A program made the translations under genes and the position numbers. A DNA stretch of 64,000 nucleotides from Atherinomorus stipes (Eukaryota > Chordata > Actinopteri > Atheriniformes > Atherinidae). A model generated the notes under the pieces. That model was not told where the DNA came from. It saw only the letters and a list, made by a program, of their open reading frames with translations, and did no database searches. How positions within the stretch are numbered: position 1 is the first letter of the stretch; the number at the start of each line of letters is the position of its first letter. Below are positions 35,576-47,106 of this stretch, piece after piece. The DNA lies in the NCBI GenBank assembly GCA_023101725.1, contig JALJCO010013699.1, forward strand, positions 62,001-126,000. Direction: 5' to 3'.

Positions 35576-38540
35576 TCCCCTGTTCAGTAATGGCTGCATG
35601 TCGTCTCCGCAAAAAGTGTATCAGTTTTTATGTTTGGTTCCTTATTGTGCCTTCATAACTCTGGTGGGAGAGCTGGTCTGGAACACCAAACCACCTTCCT
35701 TTATTTACTTTTCTGCCTGTAGTCTGGAATAGATGGTTTACAGGGAAGTGCTGTGATCTGTTTCAGTTATTTCCAATGTACCACATGGAAATCATATAAG
35801 TTGTAAAAGTGCCTTGGGAGACAAAATGCTAGGTTTTAGATATTGTAGCCTAGAGCTGGAAAGCTCTACGCTCAGCAGCCTCAGTCGTGGTTCCATGAGG
35901 TTTTTCTGTGTGTTCACTCTCAAATCAGAGAAACATAGCTGCCCTAAAGAGCAACCACACAGCCAGTTGTGTATCTTGTCTTACAAAGCGGCAATCAAAA
36001 GTCTCAGAAATGCAAATTAGACTTGCACACTCACACTTTTGCACACACATCATTTTTCTAAGCCAGGCTCCAGCAGACGGAGGCCCCAGCTTTGACCTCA
36101 TGGCACATTCAATCAAGGTCTATTCAGCCGGGATTCCAGAGTTCTTCGGCTCCGTCACTCTTCCTTCTGCAGTGGAAGCATGCTCGTCACGCTCTCCCGC
36201 CATATCTCTTTCTTCTTTATCCTTTTCATTCCGCTCTTCTCTCTGGCTGTCCTCTCTCCTCTCATTTCCCTTCCTAGTTATTTTTCTTTGTCTTTGTCAC
36301 ATCAAACCCATTTTCTCTCTCTTTTTTTTTATCCCCCCCTCCTCCGTCTCTGGTGTTCCATCAATAAGCCTCAGTTTCCTTGGTATTAAACACACACTCA
36401 CACACACATACACAATTAAGACATCAAAGCTTGAAGTGGCCCAGTTTCTGTCTTGAGCCATATCTGAAATTAAAATTGAAGCCCCCCCACCTCCACACAA
36501 AATGCGTTTTCTGGCCTTTCTTTGTGTTTATTGATAATTGTATTGAAGTACATCAGAGATGCGGTGCTGTTTGGGGATGGGCTCTCCTCACTGTTGTTAA
36601 GCTTATCTGCACCTTCTTAACCAAAGTGTCCCACATGTGATGGGGTTTGGAGTGGATTAGGGGCACTTTGCGAAAGCGGTCAGAATCTTTGGTTTCTAGA
36701 AAGTGCTCATTCCTATCGTTCCCCTTCGGATTCCTCTCCACTTCTTCATTTAGACCCTTTCTTCTGTGCTGCTGTTCATGTCCCACGGTGACGTACTTTG
36801 TATGCAGGCTGTACGTTATGGGAAGTTTTTGAAGCGGTTTGATCTGTTTCATTTGAATCTCTGACAGGAGCTGAGCTTGTATGATGGAGAGACGCTCTGG
36901 AGTTTCTGTAAAATGAGTTCTGACAATGTGTGTTATTTAACTCATAATGAAATAAGTTTGTATTTCTGCAACCACGGGGTCAGTTTGAATGCTTTTGGAG
37001 TTATTGTAAAGGGAACACTTGTGAGATTTGCTAGGAAGTGTAAATATCAGAATTACTGGTGAAGAATAAAAGAGAATGGCATGTAGCACAAATGGGGAAA
37101 AAAAAAAGTTTTAGGCTCATCTGAAAAAGGATGGATATAAATATCCCTTTGGAATGATGCAGCTGTAGCTCTAAACTCCATCATTGTCCAACACATGAAA
37201 ATTATCTCCTGATAAAATGAAGCAGAACTTAATCAGAGAGGTGTTGGTCACATTTCACATAAGGTCTCCATCATTACCATTTTGGTACCATCTGTTCTCA
37301 AAGTTCTTCATTTGGAGACCTCATCTTCTGAAAGGTTTCAGAAGCCGTTTATCATTTATGAGATGAGTCATGCTAGTTAAATGTTTGCTACAGCTTATTT
37401 AAAAAAAAGCTGCTTCCATGACCCCTTAAAGGGTATCAGCTCATTCAAATAGGCATTCATTTGGCTGGAGTCTGTCCCAAACATTTTAAAAGGCAATAAC
37501 CACTAAATTCCTACAATGAAGTCTCTCTTTCATTCCAGCTTTTCCTCTTTAATTGACGCCACTATTGATGATACTATAACATTCAGTAATTACATATTAA
37601 TCAGGGTGATGATATAGCATTTCCCAAAACACACTTTGGCATGTGTGGTGTCATTTACTAGCAAATGTCTCCCTGAATAAAGTGAAATTGAAACATGAAA
37701 AATTTATGGTTAAAAAAAAAAAGTGGTGTTCATAATGGAAATGGAGGTGAGATAAAGGAAAAATATACAAAATGGAATTTTTGACATGAATTGCTGGTTT
37801 TTGACCAAAAGAACACACATAATGTGGTGTAGGAGATGCTGCATCTGCACAAAAAAGAAAAAACATAGCACGTCATTATGGGGAAAAGTGAAAAAGCATG
37901 AAACTAACAGAGTGTTGCCTGGATAGCCAGAAGATGAGGACCACTGAGATGGGTTGAAAAGAGAACATTTAGAGAGCAATGTTGGTGTTGAACATTTTCA
38001 TTAAACAAATTACAATAAAAACAATTTAAAGAAATAATTGTAAGTGAATGATTTCAGTTGCATTTATAATTTGGCTTATTTTTTTCCTAAAAAAAAAAAA
38101 AACTAACAAAAACAAACTTGTTTGTGGAAATCCTGATGGGATGGTAACTTAAGGAATCTACCAATCCCATTTCTTGGTGACCAAAAAAGTTTATTTTAAA
38201 GCCCATGTCTGAACAATGAGAGCAGTTCTGATTGTGTTTTGTAGCATCTGGGGGAAGATCATATCCTTCTTTTTTCTGTTGCCGTTTTGGTTTCAGTTGC
38301 ATTTGTCACACCCCTTTGAAACAACACACCCGTTTTATGTTGGTCTGAGTTAAGGCAAGGCTAAAAAAACATTCTTATGAGTCCTAATATCACTGCTAAA
38401 AGTTAAACAATATATTCACATGAGAAATATAAACATGTTCTGTTTTCGTTAAAGACTTATAAAACCCAACTAGCGTAAAAGAAAGTTATCCAGCTCTTTC
38501 TTTAAGGAAAAAAACATGTTAAGACATACATAACATATGA

Positions 38541-38550
38541 TGTGTGTGTA

Positions 38551-38598
<48 letters not shown>
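38541..38598 (+). repeat. (TG)n(TA)n microsatellite
   Basis: Interrupted TG units are followed by 19 TA units ending at 38598. Confidence 0.95.
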
Positions 38599-38599
<1 letters not shown>

Positions 38600-41500
38600 C
38601 TTTAAACATGTAAAGAAACTCCTGTAGCAAGACAAACTGAGAAAGACATGAAAATCTGTAACAAGTACATTAACAAGTTGAAGTCATTGACTGTATAATT
38701 TTGTGTGTTAGTGAATGACATTGAGAGTATTATCATCAGCACTTGCCCTGAGAAAAGTTATTTTAGGTCATTACAGGTTCCTGTTGCTGGTCTATTAGAT
38801 CCCACATAGGTTTTTGCTGATTCAACCAAGAAAAGATTTTTAGAAATGTTAGCACTGAATGCAAAGCCTTGAAAAAATTGTTGAGTTTTTCTCTGAAATT
38901 TAATCATGGCATAAGATGCCTGCATTAGTCTTACAGGTGCTTCTTTCAGCATCTGACTAACTGTTTGCGTAACCGAGAGTTTTCTTTTCCTTTTGCTCGG
39001 TGAGGGTGGAGAACGGCAGTTTGATGTGCCGGTACGGCTCAGAGGTTAAAGATGGTGGCGCTGCCCTGTGGTCGTGAGGCGCGGCACCTCTGATGAGACG
39101 TGATTTGAGTCAGACGGCGTATGCCACTTACTCTTAACACTCGGCTGACTTGCTTTTTTCAGGAGCACTTAACTGGAACGAGGTCACAGCTCAGCTCAGT
39201 CTCGTCTGTACTTAAGCGCCCAGCGCTCAGCACAAGACCTTGCCTCTTCTAACCGCACACACATTACAAGGGCATATACTATAATTTTCATGATTTTAAA
39301 AGGCACACACAGTTTTATTTATCCTTTTTTTTACTCCTCTCTGCCCACAACAACCCCATGTTTAGCATAATTTGCAATCGTCAGTGCCACTGACTTCTCC
39401 AAGCATGAAAACATCAAGTTCAGGTGAAAGGAACTATAAACCTTTCCTGATTGGACCTTTGGCTTTTTTTTTTGTATAACAAGAAATGGTAGTAATAAAA
39501 AGCAGTGAGGCTTAACCGTCCTCCACATCAAAGACGCCTCAGACTGCGTGATGAAAGCCGGGGACAGGATGACCAAGTGTCCCCTTCTTACAGGAATCTT
39601 GCATCCTTCAAAAGCAAAAACCACATTTAAAGAGAAGCGCAGTCCTTTATCATCAACCGGTTCTCACATCTACAGCAGTAATTCCCCTGTCCCAGACAAG
39701 CTGACAAGCTGTGGCTCTGCTTTTTTTCCCCTTTTTCTTTACCTCAAATTAGAAACTTCTCAGTTTCTCATGATCTATTCAGTCTGGTGCCAGAGATCAG
39801 AGAAGAATCCGCATATTCCAGAGAGGCACTTTTCAGACTTTGGCTGCGACTGGACATGCATACCTTGTCTTTTGTTCTGCGGATTTTGCCGTTGTAAGAC
39901 ATGTCGCCTCTTGTTTGCGGAGGTATATGGAGGGGAGATTGTTGGCAGGAATCCTTCCCTGGTATGTGGTCGGAGGCGTTGCCAGGCCACAACTGTGCTT
40001 ATTCCGATCAAGTCCCATCAGGGGGTTTTGTCTGTGGGATTCAACTCACTGACAACGCAGACCATCCCTCCATCACAGACACCACAACTCCTTCAAGCAG
40101 CTGGAAGGGATTATACGCAAGGCTTGGAATACATTTCACACTTCCAGTTACAATAGCAAGAGTTGTCTGACTGTTGTCTTTTGTGGAAAAAGGGGTTCTT
40201 TATCATCGAGGGTCCAACTTTCCATTTTGCGGCTCAGCCTGTACCCCTCTGGCCTCTGCGCTCCTGCTCTTGAAATCTCCCTGAGGATCCTAAACCAACA
40301 ACAGGCCCCAAATGTCTCCCAGCGCACCTTAAAAATACACATAAAGCCCGGCTGTTTTGAGAGTCGAACACAGAGAAGAAAAAAAGAAAACAGTAATGAG
40401 AAAAAAGGTGTAAATGTTTTACAAGAGATGGAACACGCGCTTAATAAGTTATAAATGAGCTGCGGCGGTGATGATGTCATGTTCCAGTTCTGAGCATGTC
40501 GTGTTCGGGTCGCTAGGAAACCAGACCACAACACACTGGAGAGAAAAGGAGGAGAGAGGGAGAGTGCTGGACCTCAGTAATAAAGCTCCATGCCACTACC
40601 CGGAGCTTTGACGAACCTCGCTCTTAGCGGCACCACGTCATGTCCGCACAAAGACTCTGTGTTTAGGCTCCCAGAGGAACCATTAAGACCCTCTGTCAAT
40701 CAGCCTTCACATGTATTGAGGAAAAGCTTTCTTTTGGTCCGTGCTGTCTCCAGGTAGCTATTAAAAGCTGATTCAGAGCTCACTTTTTCCCCAGCGCTGT
40801 TGCTACAAGGAAGTACAGCTAATGTGCAGATTTAATTTAGCTGCGCTCAGAGCACGCTTCTCTAATAGTAAGCTTCTTGTTGAGAAAATGGGGCTTCTCT
40901 TAGAGACAAGCCTTCATGTCAGGTATTACAAGCGCATTAAACTGTGTCTGCTCTGCACTACAGCAACTTTTTCCTGCCTTGTACTCTCAAACGTGCACAG
41001 TGGCCCATCATCGGAGAGCTGACACTGCAGTATTTATTGTGATAACACTGTGAACTATGTGTTCTGACTTGTGTGGGGCCACAAAAGAGACGAGCCATCC
41101 AGGAAGTGGCGACATCAGGTTTCTGTTTCATAGAGCAGCCTCTTATTGGGGAGGAAATATCTCGGGGCTACACATTTACTTCAGAGCTCACTGTAATCCC
41201 CTTAAAGGTTTTAATTCCATCTATTGGTGTGATCTTACTGCAATTCAATCCCCCTCTGTGGACAGACGTGTATTGTGGCACTTACTGATGACTAATGCTA
41301 CTCTTTTCACTACCACCCACCTGTAACTTTCATTTGTGAAAAAGATGTAGGTCTATACAGCATTTGCTCCAACATCTTCTTGTTCTTGCTTCTGAAATGG
41401 AAATCAGATACACACAGGAAAAAATCTGCTATTAAGATGGGTTAGAACAATCAAACATGCATCAAAAGCACATTTAGTACTTTGATTAATATTCTGAAGT

Positions 41501-42187
41501 GTCCAGTGGATGCAGTTTGACAATTAATTTTGCATTCAACACACACTGTTCCCTAACTTGAAGCTTTACAAGGTAGAACACATTGTTCACCATTAGAAAA
41601 GTCTGTGTTTTGATTCTCAGCACCTCCGTACGACATATCTGAGTGTTATTTTTGGAAAATACTGAAAAACTACAAAGGCGCTTTATAAATATTTAAATAC
41701 ACAGACAAGATCTGCTTGTTGTTTTCTGTAAAAAGATTATCCATGCAGTTAAGCTGAGACATTTGTCTGGCAGAGTTAGAGTCGATTAGCCCCCCCCCCC
41801 CTTTTTTTTTTTTTGTTTAAAGAGTTGATCTCAAGTTGAAAAAATAAAATAATTATCATGATAGTCATAATAATGATAGTAGTAATAACAGTAACAGATT
41901 ATATGCATGACTGAAAATCGAGCAGCTATGTGACGTCAGTATTCCAGGGAAAAATCTGATTAGCCAGAAGTTATTTATTAAACCACAAGTGAAGTAAGTG
42001 GTTAGTTCAATAACTCCATGAAAATGTCGTATTAAACAAAAGTCTCTGTGTGTGGTCACATGAAAAAGTTCATTCTCTTGATTTTAAAGCTTTTCATCTC
42101 AAATTGTGATAAAACAAAAATCTTCCATGCATTCCTTCTCCCTCTTCTGCTCATCTGAGGTTGTTTTTGAGGGCAGCAACTTAAACA

Positions 42188-42414
42188 CACTCAGAAAAAT
42201 AAGTAATAAAATTGTACCTTTAGGGGTACAGTATATTGTCACTGGGGTGATACCCCGTAGGGTACTGCTGGTGTACCCCTAACAGTGCTTTGGAACATAA
42301 ATGTACCTTTCAGGCTCCCAAAAATGTACATATAGGTGCCTTGAGGTCCATTTCTGACCCCTTCCAGGATATATACAGGAATGTACCCGTGCATACACAC
42401 TATTTCTGACAGTG
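42188..42414. mobile_element. GTACC-type MITE
   Basis: The ends CACTCAGAAAAATA and TATTTCTGACAGTG are inverted relatives. The interior repeats GTACCTTT and its complement (TTGTACCTTTAGGGGTACAG, TGTACCCCTAACAG, AATGTACCTTTCAGG), a pattern I recognise from an abundant fish MITE. The target duplication is unclear. Confidence 0.65.
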
Positions 42415-42439
42415 AACCAAGAAGCCAGACTTCCTCTTC

Positions 42440-42690
42440 CTGGGTTCTTTTCCCTGCTCATCCATCGGGAGTCTTAAGCCATTCCCAGTCCAGCTGACAG
42501 ACATAGTCCCTCCAGTGTCCTGGCTGTTCCCAGCGGGACGTCCAGAAAGCATCCTCCTAACAGATGCCCGAACCACCTCATCCAGCTTCTCTTCATGTGA
42601 AGGAGTGGTGTTTTTTCTGAACCTCTTCCAGTTCGCTGAGCTTCTATCTTCAACAGAGATCCTATCTTACTACATCTTTAAGATTAGATC
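42440..42690 (-). mobile_element. LINE reverse-transcriptase 3' fragment, antisense
   Basis: On the minus strand this carries degraded forms of GAGAAGCTxGxxxACTG and GTGGTTCGGGCATCTG, then TTAGGAGGATGC, the same 3' coding region of a common fish LINE seen on the + strand at 56170-56640. Frames are broken, so it is a dead fragment. Confidence 0.65.
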
Positions 42691-42755
42691 AGTACATCCT
42701 CAGCTGAACAACATGCTACACTTTCTTTTATTAAACAAACATTAGGCCAAAAAAA

Positions 42756-43390
42756 GAGTGTACACTGTGTGATTGAATCCCTTCCTGAACCTACTTTAGC
42801 AGCAATAACTTGATTTAATCATTTTCTGTCTGACGTTATCAGTCACATTGTTAAGGAGGAATTTTGACCCACTCCGCTTACAGCGTCGCGCCTGGAGAGC
42901 TTGGCTCAACTCCTGTATGTTTTCCGCTCGTGAACTATCCTTCTTACTGCTGAATGATGGATGAGTTTGGAAAAGACCTTATAATCCTTCCCAGATTGAT
43001 GGGCAGCAGTAATTGCTTCTTTAAGATCACTGCTGATGTCTTTCCTCCTTGGCATTTTACAGACACACATCTACACAGCCAAAGCCTCCGCTTCTTGGCT
43101 CAGTTTCTCTCAGTGAAGATCAGTTACACAATTGCCAGTTCTCATCAGTTGCAAGTGGCGATACTCGTCCATTTACCGCGGAACGACAAGCGAATGCCAC
43201 ACATGATTCTGCGGAGGGTTGTCACAGACTGTTTTGAACTTGTGAACCGTCTTCCCTGCACACCAAGCCAGATGGATGCAGATTATTGGCAAATGAGGGG
43301 GAAACCAAAGTTCCATTTGGGAAAACACAGAGTTTATTTGTATCCTGGTCATGCACATGATTGGACAGAAAGCAAGAAAATGCAACTTTA
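42756..43390 (-). mobile_element. Internally deleted Tc1/mariner element
   Basis: The left part (CTACTTTAGCAGCAATAACT, then GAGGAATTTTGACCCACTC) and the right part (the N-terminal transposase region) are normally more than 1 kb apart in fish Tc1-like elements but are joined here near 42870-42900. Most of the catalytic domain is missing. Outer inverted repeats are too worn to place. Confidence 0.75.
42906..43055 (-). pseudogene. Tc1 transposase N-terminal remnant (49 codons)
   Basis: Reading from ATG at 43055 down to a stop at 42908-42906 gives 49 residues. They begin MPRRKDISSDLKEAITAAH and go on with QSGKDYKVFSK and HHSAVRRIVH. This is the paired-like helix-turn-helix start of a Tc1-family transposase, which binds the element's own inverted repeats. 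The catalytic DD34E domain is deleted and the frame ends soon after the first helix-turn-helix, so it cannot be active. Confidence 0.85.
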
Positions 43391-44394
43391 TTAAAAGTTG
43401 TGTGAGGATTATTTAAGTCGCCACACACATTTCTTTCATTTCAGCTGTTTTAAAAGTGGCTTAAAGGTTTTAAAACCGCATTATCAACACTCATTGTGAG
43501 GTATTTATCTATGTATTATATATATCTCGTGTAAAGACCAAAGGGAAGTGTAGAATGTTGTCACAATCTGGACAATGTGACTCACTGTAAGAGTTGCTAT
43601 GTCAGTAAAAGGTGATGTAGTGCCCACAGGAACAGAGCTGTTTCCTGTAAAAACATCCCATGTGCTCGTCCACGCTCGTACCGAGCCAGAAAGGACACAC
43701 TCCCCGTGTGCATGGAGGTCTGTGTGCTGCTTTGCAAAACACAAACGCACACATGCCATGGACAAAAACTAAAAACACTCGAGACCAGCACATGCCCAGA
43801 CTCTGCCATGCTGAGGTGAGACAACAGCTGCGTGTTCCCACTCCACTGCCATCATACCACTCTTAATATCTTATTTCTCTGTAACTGAAGCTTCTCTCGG
43901 CTCTCATGTGCAGGAAGTCGTCAGAAGTTAACCAGATTTTTTTTGTCCTCATCATAGGAGCACATATACAAACATGCATCGGGCTGGAGGTGCTTTTAAT
44001 GACTCGTTTTATTTGTTGTGGCACAGCATGAGGTGGGTTTTAAACCTCTGAGATGTCTTATAAGATCACCATCTGTTGAATTCCATCCACTGGAAGAGAG
44101 AGAAAGAGAGGGGGGGGGTTTATTAGAGCTGAGCTCCAATAATCATGAATGTGTTTTACAGTCGGGTATACTTCTTAGGGATTTTTATGTTGTCACCAAA
44201 GTTAATGGTTTATAAATAATCATATTCACTGAGTAAGCTATTAAAGTTCATGAAGTGAGGCAGAGCTGGGACAGAACCCTTTCATGAATTCAATTACAAA
44301 CTTTAGAAATACCGTTTCATACTTTCTTTCTTTTAAAGTTAAACAGTGTGGCTCCATCTCCCAAGCAGATAACTTAGATGTTCCTTTTCACCAA

Positions 44395-44470
44395 TCTTTA
44401 TTTATATAACACGTTTTCAAGCAGATTGCAACTCAGCGTTTTACTAGGCGATGAAAAGAAACACAAGCAA
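44395..44470 (+). repeat. Short retroelement-like repeat fragment
   Basis: AATCTTTATTTATATAACACG and the following bases resemble the 5' start of the repeat at 24252 and 27241, but only about 70 bases remain. Confidence 0.35.
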
Positions 44471-47071
44471 GGGATAAGACACACTTTCCCTTTTATATTC
44501 TATGGGGAAGATGTTTCATAGCCTATAGAAAGATTGTACAAGATTGTATAAACCTTTACTGTATGAAAAGGTGATACATTATCATCTTCCCTGCTCTTTA
44601 AGTGATATAATACATGTAGTATTAAAAACAAGCAGTAAAACTGTGGTATGGGACAAAAATGAATGTACCCTCAAATCATATGTGGGGGAAGGAGATGGCA
44701 TCATGTACTGTATTGGAACGACTCACTTATGTTTTTTTAAAGAAAAGGACAAAGCTTTAAAGAAATAATGTCACCACTGACAGTGTTTCTGAGACATTAT
44801 GAGGGAAACTGATAAAGAAAAAGATGCTTAATGCTGAGTTTTCTTTGTTTTTTCTTATTTTTCTGTTAAGTGTCCTGTTTTTGTTAGCTTTCGGTCTTTT
44901 TTTCTAATTCTGTTTCTTTCTAAAATGTGTTCACTTTGGGGAATTAAGTCGTTTTAATGTAAATCTTATGTCAATCGCTATCATTTTATTGTTTGTAATA
45001 TAAAAATTTAAGAAATATAGTGTTTTAAAAAAAAAGAAAATGTAGTGCACATGCAAACTTGGATATAATTCAATTAAAATAATTGAAAATGCACATCTTT
45101 TGTAATGTTAGTAATGTTAATGTCAAGTCAGATAACGCATTGTGTAATAAGTTCTGGCTAAAATCCACTTTTCCTCCTTCTATCCTGATCCTGACTCGTT
45201 TAATTTATAGTTGCACGATGATGCTTACCCACAAATAACTGCACCACCAAGCCTCCTGTGCATGTCATCCAGGCTCACCCTCACGTCTGTTAATTTGTGT
45301 TTGTTTCTGAGGAGCATGCCCAAATACATGTCTCCCAAAACATATATTCTAATTCATCCCCAGTTGGTGTGGCAGTGCGAATTCACCCCCTGAAGGCCAC
45401 AGAAGAGCCGGCTCCATTAACGGGCCTTCCCCTGGACGAAACCCGATCTGCTGTCTATGCTGGTGTGTGTCCAGATAAGGCTCCCACACACAAACACACC
45501 GTGAGAAGAAAGTCCTCACTCATTCCTGCCATAGTTCGGAGCCGCCAGATAAGTTTGCTTCTTTGGAAGGAAGTGATTGTCCCGAGGTGTCAGAGGTGAA
45601 AGGGGACTCGGGGTTATCAATAGGTCACATCAGGACCCGATGCCTGTCCTCACCTCTCGCCAGGCAGCCGCTTCGGCCTCTTCATCTTTCAACAGGAGAG
45701 CCGTATCTACTCCTCGTTTCCACACTCTGTTCTCTTTTTGGACAGTTCTGTTTTTGAAGTTTCATGCCTTGAAGCAAAAGTAAATTAAAGTTAGAAAAAT
45801 TAATTTTTCTTTTCTTTTTTTTTTCTTTTTTCAAAGCCAAGCAGCTTGCAGCCGGTGATATGGTGTTGGAGGATGAGATCTGTAATGTAGCACACTCTAT
45901 TCCTGGTAATGCCACGCTGCTGTATAATGAAGGGGGGAAACTCATAAAGGAGTTCTGTAAGGGTGTTTTGAAAGAATACAGTGACGATAACTTCCTCACT
46001 ATTAAACAAGTTGCCCTTGAAGTGGAAAACAAGCGAAGTTCCACATGAGGGTTGCGCGTCGAGAAGCGCTGCGCCAGGATTTGATGTCTCCTTTTGAAGT
46101 GTCTTTGTGAGCACGCTCTGTGCTCCGACTAAGCCCATCTTAGGCGGAGGCCCTCTCTGTTTTAGCTCGTCTTTCCCTTTATTTTTTCTGCTCGCTCGAG
46201 GGACGGCTCCTCACTTTGTTTCACCACCTCACATTGTCATCGCATACTAATAGTTTACAGGAGCTTATGGCACATCAGTTTAGATTTATAACTTGCAGCT
46301 CTTTAATAAATCCAAGGCAAAAACCTATTTGAGGACGTTTTAATCAGTCGAATGTTTAAATATTCCCGCAGCATGCTGAAGCTAGCAGGTGGCACAGAAC
46401 ATATAATCACATATATCAGTTCGGTGCAGAATGTAACACCCGCAAGCAGACGGACTCCCAATTGCACTGGATGTACCAATCAAATGTTATGTAACACCTG
46501 CAGCGCACGAGGCGTTCCAGTGGCTCTTGTTCGACATTGTTCTGCAGGAAATCTCACATCCCACATTTCATGTTCCTTCTCCCTCGGTCTGTAAAACTTT
46601 GAAGCCGTCTTCTTCTTCTTCTTCTCCTCCAGCGTGCAAACAGAGGATCGTCACCAACGTTTCCCCAAGGCGGCACGGCTGCGCACACAGCTGGTGTATC
46701 TCCACACCAAGGGTCACATGTGTGCGTTGTAAGGCAGGGTGCATGTATTCTATTTCCAGAGCTGGTCCTGAGCTACTTTAATCCCCCTGCCTTGTGTCCA
46801 TCGCCGTGGGCAAGAAAAAGAAAAGGCCCCCCCACCACAAGGGAGCAATGTTGCTGAGATTAAGTTGCAGGTTTACTGAAAATAGACGGTGAGGGGCAGA
46901 AATCTTTTCTGCCAGGCAGACAGAGGGTTTGATAAAAGCAATCTCAGCTGAGGAGACACCTCTGCAAGTGCTGTGGAAGAGACTAGACTCAGGCATTGAG
47001 GGAGGTAAGACTTCCTTGCATGTGCGTTTGTGATGTGTGCAGTTATAATGGTCCCTTTGTATCCCATAAAG

Positions 47072-47106
47072 CTCTCTTTAAATCATCTTAATGGATTTAA
47101 AGAGAG
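47072..47106. repeat. 13-bp perfect hairpin
   Basis: CTCTCTTTAAATC (47072-47084) and GATTTAAAGAGAG (47094-47106) pair exactly around a 9-base loop. There is no T-run after it and no known RNA context. Confidence 0.9.

Noticed and set aside
35908..36456. 182-codon open frame on the + strand
   Set aside because: It runs through pyrimidine-rich and CA-rich simple sequence, giving Ser/Leu/Phe runs; no domain and no splice logic.
39548..40156. 202-codon open frame on the + strand
   Set aside because: It is the longest frame in the window, but the composition is irregular, no domain is recognisable, it lies inside intron 2, and comparable overlapping frames occur on both strands.
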